Shown here: positions 8,966 through 16,548 of the stretch, in pieces
How the letters are laid out: every line of letters begins with the position of its first letter
Position numbering within the stretch: position 1 is the stretch's first letter
Assembly (NCBI RefSeq): GCF_024349685.1
Contig: NZ_AP025944.1
Span: 2,300,001 to 2,364,000, forward strand
Reading direction: 5' to 3'
Length of the DNA stretch: 64,000 nt
Source of the DNA: Pseudomonas sp. LRP2-20
Lineage (GTDB): Bacteria; Pseudomonadota; Gammaproteobacteria; Pseudomonadales; Pseudomonadaceae
The notes under the pieces: model-generated
Seen by the model: only the letters and a program-made list of their open reading frames with translations
The model's database searches: none
What the model was told of the DNA's origin: nothing
Made by a program: the position numbers and the translations under genes

Positions 8966-9922
8966 CTACTGCACTTGCGCTGAAGAGGTTGCCAGATTTG
9001 CCCGGGCCCACTCCTCAGCGGTCGTGACCTGAATCGATTGCTGCGCGTTGAACGTGCCTGCTTTAGGCCAGGCCACACCTCTGCCCTGAGCGAACACAGC
9101 GCGGTACTTCTTGATGTGATGCGTTGGGTCTTTCTCCAATTCTTGGAGCAAGTACGGAACAGTCCACACGTTACGTTTGAACGGGCGGCCCAGTACACGT
9201 TCGAGGAGGCTCGCAACCTCTCCGTACGTCACAGTGTCTCCCGAGAGGTACACAATCTGATTGCGGAAGCGAGGTTCGAAGAAAACGATTTCCGCTGTCA
9301 ACGCACCAATGTCGTCTGGAGTCGTAAGCGTCACGCTGGTCTCAAGACTGCCAAGCGCGTTCACGGTATCGTTTTCGAAGTCAACCACCTCGAATACTGG
9401 CTCGAACAGAAAGCTGGTGAACATACCCGTCGAGATGATTACCCATTCAGTTTTATCCTGGGCACGAAGCAATTCGCGTACATCAAGCTGAGCATCGAAC
9501 AGATCCTGAGGACTGCCCCGACCGATTACCTCGAAGTCGACACCAAACTGCCACGGGAAGTAGCGCTTCACACCGGACTTCAGAGCAGCGGTAGCCAGCT
9601 TCATTGGTGTTTCCCGGCCTGCAACCATGCCTGCACAGCCTATTACGGTATCGAAACGTGCGAATACTTCAGCCAGCTGATCGATTGAGTCATTCACAAG
9701 GTCTGCGGCCACCATCTGGATGCCGAGGCCCCGAAGCTCATCGATTTCGACCTTTTTCTCGGGCACTTGAGTGTTGATGGTCGAATCCCTGAGCAGGACG
9801 CTGATTGTGGAACCGGGCGCGCGCTTTGCTACTCGCGCAAGATTGCGCAAAACCGGTAGCCCAAGCTCACCGGCGCCTAGAACGAGAATAGATTGGGGGG
9901 GAAACTGGGTCACTTCGGTCAT
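8966..9922 (-). CDS. NmrA/isoflavone-reductase-like NAD(P)-binding protein (IS66 passenger)
   Basis: A 318-residue atypical short-chain reductase. The N-terminal nucleotide-binding loop is ILVLGAGELGLPVLRNLA, near residue 13, followed by a Rossmann core with FDTVIGCAG. Later GVKRYFPWQFGVD matches the NmrA/isoflavone reductase pattern. CAGGAG lies just upstream of the ATG at 9922. Such proteins either reduce small aromatic or quinone-like compounds or sense the NADP redox state; the substrate cannot be told. It is divergent from an HxlR regulator with 78 bp between them, a classic regulator-target pair. It lies inside the IS66 ends and so would move with the element. Confidence 0.8.
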   Translation of the reverse strand: MTEVTQFPPQSILVLGAGELGLPVLRNLARVAKRAPGSTISVLLRDSTINTQVPEKKVEIDELRGLGIQMVAADLVNDSIDQLAEVFARFDTVIGCAGMVAGRETPMKLATAALKSGVKRYFPWQFGVDFEVIGRGSPQDLFDAQLDVRELLRAQDKTEWVIISTGMFTSFLFEPVFEVVDFENDTVNALGSLETSVTLTTPDDIGALTAEIVFFEPRFRNQIVYLSGDTVTYGEVASLLERVLGRPFKRNVWTVPYLLQELEKDPTHHIKKYRAVFAQGRGVAWPKAGTFNAQQSIQVTTAEEWARANLATSSAQVQ

Positions 9923-10000
9923 GATTTCTCCTGAGACCTATTGTCTGTAAGATGAACAAATGCTTGCACGATTTGGCAACACTCGTAAGAAGGCACACCT
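9923..10000. promoter_or_regulatory. Divergent promoter region between reductase and HxlR genes
   Basis: A 78-bp spacer between the two divergent start codons. GTAAG occurs twice in it, 38 bp apart. By analogy with other HxlR pairs this is where the regulator would bind to control both genes, but no strong palindrome is visible. Confidence 0.45.
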
Positions 10001-10477
10001 GTGATACCAAAGAGAGAAATGACCGATCAGGAGGTTCTCAGCCAGGCAGAGACAATCTGCCGAACGCTTAGAGAAGACGATGATGGCGTCAGGCGGGAAG
10101 TGCTTGCTCACGCAGGCAACCGCTGGTCGTTGGGTATCCTGCATGCCCTGGGGGTGTACGGCACGATGCGTCATGCCGAAATAAAGAGGCAGATGACTGG
10201 GGTGACTCAGCGGATGTTGACCAAGACACTACGCTCCATGGAGAGGGATGGCCTAGTGGATCGGCGGGAGTTCGGTGAAATCCCCCCACGTGTCGAGTAT
10301 GAGCTGACGCCGCTTGGTATGGGACTGTTGATCCGCATGTCCCCTATCTGGACTTGGGTTGTCGAGAACGTTGAGGATTTCCGCAAGGCGCGGCGTATTT
10401 TCGACAGCCAGGGTGACAAAAAACCCGCATGGCAAATACCTACATCGACACCATTAGGCTCAGAAGCGTCTGACTAA
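10001..10477 (+). CDS. HxlR-family winged-helix regulator (IS66 passenger)
   Basis: 158 residues from GTG 10001; an ATG at 10019 is an equally good start (152 residues). The HxlR signature runs from GNRWSLGILHAL, near residue 45, through MRHAEIKRQMTGVTQRMLTKTLRSMERDGLV, a helix-turn-helix with recognition helix, to the wing PPRVEYELTPLG. There is no cysteine in the N-terminal part, unlike the redox-sensing QorR/YodB type. It probably controls the divergent NmrA-like gene. Its 3' end is only 17 bp from the tnpC stop, with the genes convergent. Confidence 0.85.
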   Translation: MIPKREMTDQEVLSQAETICRTLREDDDGVRREVLAHAGNRWSLGILHALGVYGTMRHAEIKRQMTGVTQRMLTKTLRSMERDGLVDRREFGEIPPRVEYELTPLGMGLLIRMSPIWTWVVENVEDFRKARRIFDSQGDKKPAWQIPTSTPLGSEASD

Positions 10478-10494
10478 ATGTAGCTCTCAGCGTA

Positions 10495-12024
10495 TTAGGA
10501 GCCCTGTGCCCATTGATGCGGTAGTAATTGGCCAATCGCACTGGCCCTCTGTGTCGGCAACCGCGTCAGTACATCCTTGAGATACGCGAACGGATCATGC
10601 CCGTTCATGCGTGCCGATTGAATCAAACTCATAATTGCCGCCGCTCGTTTACCGCTACGCAATGATCCGGCGAAGAGCCAATTCGAACGGCCAAGGGCCC
10701 ATGGCCGGATTGTATTTTCGACCCGGTTGTTGTCGATGGGCACAGCACCATCATCGAGGTAGCGCGTCAGTGCTGCCCAGCGTTTCAGGCTGTAATCCAG
10801 AGCCTTGGCCGTGGCCGTGCCCTCGGGCACAAGTGCGCGCTGAGCCAGCATCCACTCATGCAACTTCTCCGCGATGGGCATCGCCATTTCTTGGCGTAAT
10901 CGCCAGCGATCCTCATCGCTCATCTCTTTGGCCTTCCGTTCGACCTCGTATAGGCCTCCGATTGAGTGCAGCGCCTGTTCGGCCAGTTGGCTTTTGTTCG
11001 CCACATGCAGGTCAAAGAACTTGCGGCGAGCATGGGCCATGCAGCCAATTTCGGTGATGCCCCGTTCGAAGCCGGCCTTGTAGCCCGCGAAGTCATCGCA
11101 GACCAGCTTGCCATTCCACGAGCCCAAGAAGTTACGCGCGTGTTCGCCAGCACGGCTCCGGCTGAAGTCGTAGACCACCGCCTTCAGTGCAGAGAATGGT
11201 GTCGTGCAGTAGGCCCAGACATACGCTCGGTGCGTTTTCTTTTCACCCGGTGCCAGCATCTGGACGGGTGTTTCATCGGCATGGACGACTTGCTGGGCCA
11301 GCACTGCCTCGTGCAGTGCATCCACGAGCGGTTGCAGTTGTACGCCGGTTTGGCCCACCCATTGCGCCAAGGTGGATCTAGGGATGGCCAGGCCGGCACG
11401 GCCAAAGATCTTTTCCTGCCGGTACAGCGGAAGATGGTCAGCGAACTTGGCCACGATTACGTGGGCCAACAAGCCGGCGGTGGGGATGCCCTTGTCAATC
11501 ACCTGTGCCGGTACCGGCGCCTGGGTCAGGGTTTCGCACTGGCGACAAACCCACTTCCCACGCACATGTTGCTCAACGGTGAACACGCCCGGTGTGTAAT
11601 CCAGCTTCTCGCTGACGTCTTCACCGATGCGCTGAAGTTGGCAGCCGCAAGCGCACCGAGTGCTTTCCGGCTCATGACGGATTACGGTACGTGGGAACTG
11701 CGCAGGCAACGGAGCACGCTTGGGCTGCTGACGGGGTTTGTCCGGTGCCAGGGCGGGACGAAGTGCTTTCAACTCGGCGTCGATGGCTTCGAGGTCGGTG
11801 TTGAGCAAGTCATCCAGCAAGCTGCCTTGCGCCGGGCTTATTTGCTCGCTGCGCTTGGCAAACTTGTGGCGTTTGAGGATCGCGATTTCGTGAGAAAGCT
11901 GCTCGATGATCCTCTCGTCACGATGGATCTTTCGGCCCATGGTGTCGACCTTCAACAGCAACTGCGCAGCGAGGGCGCGCAGTTCTTCAGGCGTCATCTG
12001 GTCGAGATTGGGCGAGGAAGTCAT
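10495..12024 (-). CDS. tnpC: IS66-family transposase TnpC
   Basis: The DDE transposase of the element, about 509 residues from ATG 12024; an earlier in-frame start at 12051 is less likely. The order is an N-terminal leucine-zipper-like helix, a CACGCQLQRIGEDV zinc-finger-like segment, the IS66 core with HADETPVQML (D), VCDDFAGYKAG (D) and the late IDNNRVENTIRPWALGR (E), and the SGKRAAAIMSLIQSAR tail. All core blocks are present with no frameshift, so it should be active. Confidence 0.95.
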   Translation of the reverse strand: MTSSPNLDQMTPEELRALAAQLLLKVDTMGRKIHRDERIIEQLSHEIAILKRHKFAKRSEQISPAQGSLLDDLLNTDLEAIDAELKALRPALAPDKPRQQPKRAPLPAQFPRTVIRHEPESTRCACGCQLQRIGEDVSEKLDYTPGVFTVEQHVRGKWVCRQCETLTQAPVPAQVIDKGIPTAGLLAHVIVAKFADHLPLYRQEKIFGRAGLAIPRSTLAQWVGQTGVQLQPLVDALHEAVLAQQVVHADETPVQMLAPGEKKTHRAYVWAYCTTPFSALKAVVYDFSRSRAGEHARNFLGSWNGKLVCDDFAGYKAGFERGITEIGCMAHARRKFFDLHVANKSQLAEQALHSIGGLYEVERKAKEMSDEDRWRLRQEMAMPIAEKLHEWMLAQRALVPEGTATAKALDYSLKRWAALTRYLDDGAVPIDNNRVENTIRPWALGRSNWLFAGSLRSGKRAAAIMSLIQSARMNGHDPFAYLKDVLTRLPTQRASAIGQLLPHQWAQGS

Positions 12025-12073
12025 GCCGTGGATTTTACCAAAGCAGCCCACCTGCCACAGCTGAAAGGCGAGG

Positions 12074-12409
12074 CTAAATCAGTGTAATTGCGCCGTTAGA
12101 ACCAATCCGCTGCCATGGTAAACCAAGCACCAGCGCTTGTAGTTGTTCGGCATCGAGTTCGACTTCCAGACCGCGATGAGTACCAGGCCAATGGAATTTC
12201 CCTTGGTTCAATCTCCTTGCTGCAAGCCAGATGCCCACACCATCGTGCACCAGCACTTTCATCCGGTTGGCGCGTCGGTTGGCAAACAGATAGGCGCAGT
12301 GCGGCTTCGCCGCACCAAATACCGCGACCACGCGGGCCAGCGCCGTGTCGGTGCCAGCGCGCATATCCATGGGCTCGGTGGCGAGCCAGATGGCGTCGAT
12401 GCGGATCAT
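12074..12409 (-). CDS. tnpB: IS66 accessory protein TnpB
   Basis: A 111-residue protein of the IS66 Orf2 family, recognised by IWLATEPMDMRAGTDT, then HCAYLFANRRANRMKVLVHDG and the C-terminal LDAEQLQALVLGLPW. It is needed together with TnpA for IS66 movement, although its role is not settled. Its start overlaps the tnpA stop by four bases (ATGA). Confidence 0.93.
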   Translation of the reverse strand: MIRIDAIWLATEPMDMRAGTDTALARVVAVFGAAKPHCAYLFANRRANRMKVLVHDGVGIWLAARRLNQGKFHWPGTHRGLEVELDAEQLQALVLGLPWQRIGSNGAITLI

Positions 12410-12723
12410 TGCGAGAGGCTGCGGATAAAACGTGCGCAGCCGTCAGGGTCGGAGCTGGGCCATTTGACCGTGATAGATTTGTCGCCCAGCGGCAGTACGA
12501 TGACAGCTGCTTCGTCAGCGCGCTGTTTAGGCATCGTTTGCAGCGGTACAAACGCGGGAAGTGGCACGACGGCCTGGTTGCGGTATATCGGCAGCCACTT
12601 GCGAATTACGTTGGCATTGATGCCATGGCAGATGGCGACGCTGGAAACTGAGGCACCGGGTTGCAGGCATTCCTGCACGATCTGCGCCTTGAAAGATTTG
12701 GGGTAAGAGCTTCGTTGGCGCAT
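12406..12723 (-). CDS. tnpA: IS66 accessory protein TnpA (helix-turn-helix)
   Basis: A 105-residue protein starting MRQRSSYPKSFKAQIVQECL, with the helix-turn-helix GASVSSVAICHGINANVIRKW found at the start of IS66 and IS3-type elements. It is the first gene of tnpA-tnpB-tnpC. The right inverted end of the element lies about 75 bp upstream of its start, the usual distance, and that gap must hold the promoter. Confidence 0.92.
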   Translation of the reverse strand: MRQRSSYPKSFKAQIVQECLQPGASVSSVAICHGINANVIRKWLPIYRNQAVVPLPAFVPLQTMPKQRADEAAVIVLPLGDKSITVKWPSSDPDGCARFIRSLSQ

Positions 12724-12796
12724 GGGATCCTGGCGATAAGGGTGATCGCGTCCGCTTAAAAATAGGCGGACACCATCACCCCTAATTCCGGATTTC

Positions 12797-12822
12797 TGAA
12801 GGTGTGTTCGCTGGCCGCTTAC
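12797..12822. repeat. Right inverted repeat of the IS66 element
   Basis: Reading outward-in on the minus strand from 12822 it begins GTAAGCGGCC and mirrors the left end at 8794 with three mismatches in 26. Confidence 0.88.
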
Positions 12823-12830
12823 GCTTCAAG
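12823..12830. repeat. Right 8-bp target duplication of the IS66 element
   Basis: GCTTCAAG, an exact copy of 8786-8793. An unmutated duplication suggests that the insertion is fairly recent. Confidence 0.9.
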
Positions 12831-12858
12831 GGGCGTTTGAGGTGAAGTTAATACGCGG

Positions 12859-13065
12859 TCATCCATGCTCGTTTTGTCCGTCGTGACTAGAAATGCTGGA
12901 CGCTTTGACTGCTGCGTGAGCAGCCCTGAGGAGTTGTCGAAAATGTACAAGGTGCTCCACCACTGCCCGAGTTAGCGCGGCAGCAGGTCCACTGGCGACA
13001 CACAAGGTGAGAGAGTTACCGCCTTCTAGGCCCATGAACCCAAGCAGCACCGAAGCGGTCCGCAC
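12859..13065 (-). CDS. Small hypothetical protein, doubtful
   Basis: A 68-codon leftward frame just beyond the IS66 element. Its middle, SLTLCVASGPAAALTRAVVEHL, is faintly like the small DUF3077-type proteins common in Pseudomonas, but key positions differ. No convincing ribosome site is visible. Non-coding is an equally fair reading. Confidence 0.25.
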   Translation of the reverse strand: MRTASVLLGFMGLEGGNSLTLCVASGPAAALTRAVVEHLVHFRQLLRAAHAAVKASSISSHDGQNEHG

Positions 13066-13351
13066 GTCTTAGAGTGCAATGCATGACCTTGACTTGATCA
13101 CCATTTAGGCTCCAATTTCCTAAATTCTCGCATCTATGGCATATAACCGCTATTAGAGGTGAAATCTCGGTCGGCTGATCACGGTACGGTAGACGCTACA
13201 GAACGTGCGGGCGCTACCTGGCGCGGCAGACCAAGAATCAGGATCGGGTTGATGAGTGGGAAATTTGGAGACGGAATAAGACGCTTTTGGTGGGCACTGG
13301 TATAGGGTGCCTGAAACATACCCATTGACTTCTGCAGACTACTGAATGCCA

Positions 13352-13381
13352 ACTGTCCACATTCCATGGAATGTGGACAGT
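13352..13381. repeat. Perfect 30-bp palindrome
   Basis: The left half ACTGTCCACATTCCA is followed directly by its exact reverse complement, with no spacer. A 15-bp-arm perfect palindrome is far beyond chance in 64 kb. It could be a protein-binding or recombination site, or a fold-back of an ancient insertion. It lies 28 bp before another long inverted repeat. Confidence 0.85.
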
Positions 13382-13409
13382 AGATTTATCGAGATTTCAC
13401 GATAGTCAA

Positions 13410-13472
13410 GGTATCCGTCCGGCCAACACTTCCTGACGCCTCCGCCGAAGGTGTGTTGGCCGGACGGATACC
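13410..13472. repeat. 20-bp perfect inverted repeat with 23-bp loop
   Basis: Arms GGTATCCGTCCGGCCAACAC (13410-13429) and its exact reverse complement (13453-13472). It is GC-rich, so RNA or single-stranded DNA would fold stably. No T-tract follows the right arm, so it is not a simple rightward terminator. No gene lies within 130 bp. Confidence 0.85.
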
Positions 13473-13599
13473 GAGAGCCAACCGCTAGCCCAGCAGGCCG
13501 TGGTTACCTGGAGACGTTACCTTGAAGCCTTGGCTGCTGGCATCCCAGATTAGGAAGTTGTGTCGTCACAGCGTTAGCTGTTCAATGGCGTAATAGGAA

Positions 13600-13996
13600 T
13601 TTAGAGATTAGCGATCAAAATTTGCCCCAGAGCTCCGGTGATGCAACGCTCGTTTACCACTTTTGTTATGCAACTGTGCTCAAAGCGGCGGATATGCGAT
13701 ACGACGTCCGTGGCTATCTATTATCGGAGCTAGTCAGCCTTTGTTTAGGCAATCGCGCTACCGTGCCTCTGGCCTATCGCGCCCGTTACGAACGCAGCGT
13801 GCAAAGCGAGGCTATTGCGTTCGTGGAATCGTGCACCGCTCAGTTGCTATTTGGCTCGGGACGATTCTCTCCTCATGAATACAGTTACGGGGTAAAAGGA
13901 CCGGCAGCCCCTATGAGACATCACCATCGCCAATCAGATTTCCCCGATGCAGTTCGGGTTTACCACTCGGGCGTTATGCAGCATGACCGTATTTAG
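13600..13996 (+). pseudogene. Decayed copy of a small island-associated protein gene
   Basis: The frame contains YATVLKAADMRYDVRG and SEAIAFVESCTAQLLFG, clearly paralogous to YRTVLKAIDERYDVRG and QEALAFLECFTERLLFG in the gene at 29923-30243. Similarity begins upstream of the first possible start (TTG 13622) at a TTA codon where the other copy has ATG, so the original start is probably lost. After the HEYSYGVK block the sequences diverge and the frame runs into unrelated residues to 13996. The family is unknown to me. The two copies face each other across the 13.6-30.2 kb segment. Confidence 0.55.
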
Positions 13997-14039
13997 AATC
14001 CTCATACTCGGCTCGCCATTTCCTGACAGGTGTTGGAGC

Positions 14040-14246
14040 CTAAAGCACCGCTGTTTCAGGAGACGCCGCGAACAAATTTTGATGGCAGCTGAGCAAGTGT
14101 TGGGCAACTCTGAGCTGGCTGAAGCATGGCTCACCAAGCAGGCGATTGGACTTGGCCGGCGTCTGCCGTGCATGCTCTTGGAAACTGATCAGGGGTACAT
14201 GGAGGTTGTGGATTTCCTGGTACGGCTCGATTACGGTGTCTGTTGA
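14040..14246 (+). pseudogene. Xre/MbcA/ParS antitoxin C-terminal domain remnant
   Basis: From about codon 40 of the local frame the sequence reads REQILMAAEQVLGNSELAEAWL, then GLGRRLPCMLLETDQGYMEVV and VRLDYGVC, the C-terminal toxin-binding domain (DUF2384) of antitoxins that pair with RES-domain NAD-degrading toxins. The N-terminal helix-turn-helix is missing, and the upstream frame is unrelated. The toxin gene that normally follows is not present downstream. It is a broken toxin-antitoxin locus. Confidence 0.65.
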
Positions 14247-14249
14247 TCG

Positions 14250-14675
14250 CCACGTATACTCTAGGTAGCAGTTGCTGCCTGCCCCGATGCTGCCCCATTC
14301 GGGTAGGAGACGACGAAGCGCTTGGGCAGGGTCGCTGAGCGTAATACTATCCACCGAAATGTCATGACACGCGGGGTGCCCATGAAGCAGCTCAAACAAG
14401 AACCCAAGCCTCTGATGACCGCCCGTTTTCAAGCAGAAGCACGCCAAACACTGGCCAAGCGCAGCAACCAAAGTCGCTTTCTCGACATTGCTGCCTCCAA
14501 AGACCGGAGTTGGGAGCCTGTAGGGCGTCTGGCAGGTTAAGTCTATCTGCGGACTTTCCCGGGTCCAGTGCTGAGCCTGTGGTGTCAGCTTTTGACCTCG
14601 CTCACGGGGGTAACGTATCGCGATTTGGTACGTCTACGACTTTGGCCAAACCTAGGTAAATGGTGAGGCAACCCA
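14250..14675. other. Mostly non-coding; one doubtful small reading frame
   Basis: The only candidate is a 52-codon rightward frame from ATG 14382 (MKQLKQEPKPLMTARFQAEA), basic, with no recognisable domain and only a weak GGGG upstream. It follows the antitoxin remnant but does not look like a RES toxin. Nothing else is supported. Confidence 0.3.
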
Positions 14676-15104
14676 TCAACCCTGTAGCGCCCCGTACCTC
14701 TCACTTCGGGCAGCATCCAGTACCCGCGCCGGGTCGTCCACCATCACATCTTTTGGCATCTGCCCCCCTAGGTAGCTATTGGATGAGCCGAACCAGAGCG
14801 CCACAGCCCAGTCTGGCTTGCTGGAACCGAGCGCCGTGATGATGACTGCCATTGACGAAAATGGGCGGAAGTTGGAAGCGGGGTCAAAGGCATAGAGGGG
14901 AAAGTATTCCTTGTCCTCCTGAGCCAGCGAGAAGATGTTGCCCGCGCGTTTCCACTCCTTGAGTTCAGCTCTGGATTGCTCCGTGCTTAGCTGTGCCACC
15001 ACTGCAAACGCATCGACACTCAAGAAATCACCGCTTCTCAGGAGGCGTGCTTTGCCCTTCTCCAGCATGGCCGTTTCACGGGAAAGGGTAGGGCGCAGGG
15101 ACAT
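14676..15104 (-). CDS. Antitoxin-like protein linked to tnpT
   Basis: About 142 residues from ATG 15104, which has GGAG six bases upstream and matches the start kept in the truncated duplicate at 7.8 kb (SLRPTLSRETAMLEKGKA against SKRPTLSREAAMLEKGKA). The C-terminal PDWAVALWFGSSNSYLGG, followed by QMPKDVMVDDPARVLDAA, resembles the MbcA/ParS/Xre antitoxin C-terminal domain. The middle, GNIFSLAQEDKEYFPLYAFD, is typical of small island proteins with that fold. It lies downstream of tnpT on the same strand, and its conservation in both copies suggests that it is part of that transposon module. No matching toxin is adjacent. Confidence 0.6.
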   Translation of the reverse strand: MSLRPTLSRETAMLEKGKARLLRSGDFLSVDAFAVVAQLSTEQSRAELKEWKRAGNIFSLAQEDKEYFPLYAFDPASNFRPFSSMAVIITALGSSKPDWAVALWFGSSNSYLGGQMPKDVMVDDPARVLDAARSERYGALQG

Positions 15105-15913
15105 GGATCTCCGTCCGGTGATCAGTGGCCGCCTACCACCCAATTTTATGATGTGGCTAGTAAGCTCACATCCGGCCGGTGCGGGCGGACCAGGGTCGTG
15201 AGTAGGGACTGCCAGGTCGCTGTGGCAGGCTAGCTTAGTGCTGGAGTGGTATGAGGCTATCCGGGAATTTTCTGTTCAGAAAGACTCGGGCGTCAGCTTT
15301 TTCTTAAGCGGCCCATGAAAATCTTCAGTTTTGGCGTTTTGCTGCATTTTTTCTTAACTTTCCTGCCCGCATGCGCTGAGGCACACCGCGACGCTCGCGT
15401 GTGGAGGGACGACTCCGCGCCAGGCTCAATTCGTCATTGAATTGGGCTGTCGGATGATCCCGGCTCGACCAAGCCTTGCAGGCGTGCCAATTGTTGCGCC
15501 TGCGCCCGTAGGAGGCGCTGGTCATGTCGGTGGGCCAAGAGGTAAGACCTGGACTTCTCGCGTAGCAAGGTGATCTCGCCCGCCATTATTTCTTCCTGCT
15601 GATGCGCTTGTTTCATGTGCAGCTTCTCGGCCGCCAATTGCTGCTGCGCGGCGTTCAACTCACGCTCAAACTGACGGAGCTGTTGCTGCTGGTAACCCTG
15701 CGTGCTGGTCGAACGTTCCAGGTCTCGGTAGAGCTGTGTCAGCTCTTCCTGGCGAACGGCCAGTTGTTCACGCAATCCCCGCACCTCAGCTTGCAACTGA
15801 CTTAACTGCTGATCATGCCGTTGCAGTTCTTCCTGGCGTTGTAACTGATGCTGTTGACGAAAGTGCTCCAGGGATTCACGCGCCTGTTGGTGTTTGGTCT
15901 CGAGCGAGTGGAT
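15024..15913. repeat. Imperfect direct repeat of 7718-8620
   Basis: About 0.9 kb, same orientation, separated by about 7.3 kb. Coding and non-coding parts both match, for example CAGCATGGCCGYTTCACG and GCATGCGCTGAGGCA in both. The copy at 15.0-15.9 kb is the intact one. Confidence 0.8.
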
Positions 15914-16408
15914 CGTCGCCGCACGCTCCTCGAGCAGCTGGAGCTGCTGTCGGCACGCCTCCTCAAGACGCCGTCGCTCACCTTCGGCCAGCTGCAGTTG
16001 GCCCGTGAGCTGCACTTCACGCAGACGCAACTGCCGATGGGCCTCCATCTCTGCGGTGTGTGCCACCTGCAACTGCTCGAACCGCGCGGCCTCCACCGCT
16101 CGCTGCTGCTGGTAGGCCGCTTGTTGCCGCTCCAGGCGGGCCCGGTCGACGGCGACCGTGGCCTGCGCTTCGTTGGCCAAACGCTCAGCTAGACTCAGCA
16201 GCAGCGCCTGTAATTCTTCCGACAGATTCACCTGTGGTGGATGGGGTTCAGCCACGGCTAGCTCACGGAGGAAACGAAGGATGGTGGTCTTTGAACCCGT
16301 GTGACCGAGCTCTGCTCGCACGGCCTCAATGCTGGGTGACAGACCCCGGGCGAGGAGGGCATCCCGTGCACGCTGCACGAGGGCTTTGTTGATACCAGCG
16401 CGGGCCAT
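15434..16408 (-). CDS. tnpT: TnpT, KfrA-like cointegrate resolution protein
   Basis: 324 residues. The N-terminal 80 form a KfrA-type DNA-binding domain (ARDALLARGLSPSIEAVRAE, then GSKTTILRFLREL). The rest, about residues 85-310, is an almost continuous glutamine-rich coiled coil (QQQLRQFERELNAAQQQL). It is divergent from a tyrosine recombinase with 140 bp between, exactly the arrangement of tnpT and tnpS in Tn4651/Tn5041-type Tn3-family transposons, where TnpT assists TnpS at the resolution site. Plasmid KfrA is the alternative reading, but the partner makes TnpT much more likely. No Tn3-type transposase gene is present in this window. Confidence 0.82.
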   Translation of the reverse strand: MARAGINKALVQRARDALLARGLSPSIEAVRAELGHTGSKTTILRFLRELAVAEPHPPQVNLSEELQALLLSLAERLANEAQATVAVDRARLERQQAAYQQQRAVEAARFEQLQVAHTAEMEAHRQLRLREVQLTGQLQLAEGERRRLEEACRQQLQLLEERAATIHSLETKHQQARESLEHFRQQHQLQRQEELQRHDQQLSQLQAEVRGLREQLAVRQEELTQLYRDLERSTSTQGYQQQQLRQFERELNAAQQQLAAEKLHMKQAHQQEEIMAGEITLLREKSRSYLLAHRHDQRLLRAQAQQLARLQGLVEPGSSDSPIQ

Positions 16409-16548
16409 GGGTCTGCTCCCACTTTTTCGTACTGTTCAATCAGTATGGAAGTACACGTGTACAAGCGCCTGATCCGGTACCAATAATCGGACAGACTGAC
16501 GTTTGAGAAGCCAAGTTTCTCGCACGTGATAGCGCGTTTAGCGGTGAT
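16409..16548. other. Candidate resolution site between tnpT and tnpS
   Basis: A 140-bp spacer between the divergent resolution genes, where Tn4651-type elements place their recombination site. It contains the perfect palindrome GTACACGTGTAC at 16451-16462 and a GAGAA/TTCTC inverted pair near 16512-16528. Which of these is the crossover core cannot be told from the sequence alone. Confidence 0.6.

Larger units (their letters stand above)
8794..12822 (-). mobile_element. Intact IS66-family element with two passenger genes
   Basis: The ends are GTAAGCGTCCGACGAACACA at 8794 and, on the other strand from 12822, GTAAGCGGCCAGCGAACACA; similarity continues to about 26 bp with three mismatches. Both flanks carry GCTTCAAG. 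Inside are tnpA, tnpB and tnpC leftward from 12723 to 10495, the normal IS66 set. Instead of ending just after tnpC, the element continues about 1.7 kb and includes an HxlR-type regulator and an NmrA-like reductase. No alternative GTAAGC-type end was found between 8966 and 10495. This is the arrangement called a transporter IS: an IS carrying genes not needed for its own movement. Confidence 0.9.

Noticed and set aside
10966..12087. A 373-codon open frame on the plus strand
   Set aside because: It lies fully antisense to tnpC of the IS66 element, whose family match is certain; it has no family resemblance of its own and is a codon-bias shadow.
8704..12866. A 41-codon reading frame that becomes open if the IS66 element and one target copy are removed (ATG at 12866, stop at 8704)
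   Set aside because: It is neat, but 41 codons can stay open by chance and I see no ribosome site or family, so it is not evidence of a disrupted gene.
13352..13472. A CRISPR array or small repeat array
   Set aside because: The two inverted repeats are different sequences and not repeated with spacers; no cas genes are near. The Cas4-like domain at 25.4 kb is fused to a helicase and is not a CRISPR gene.
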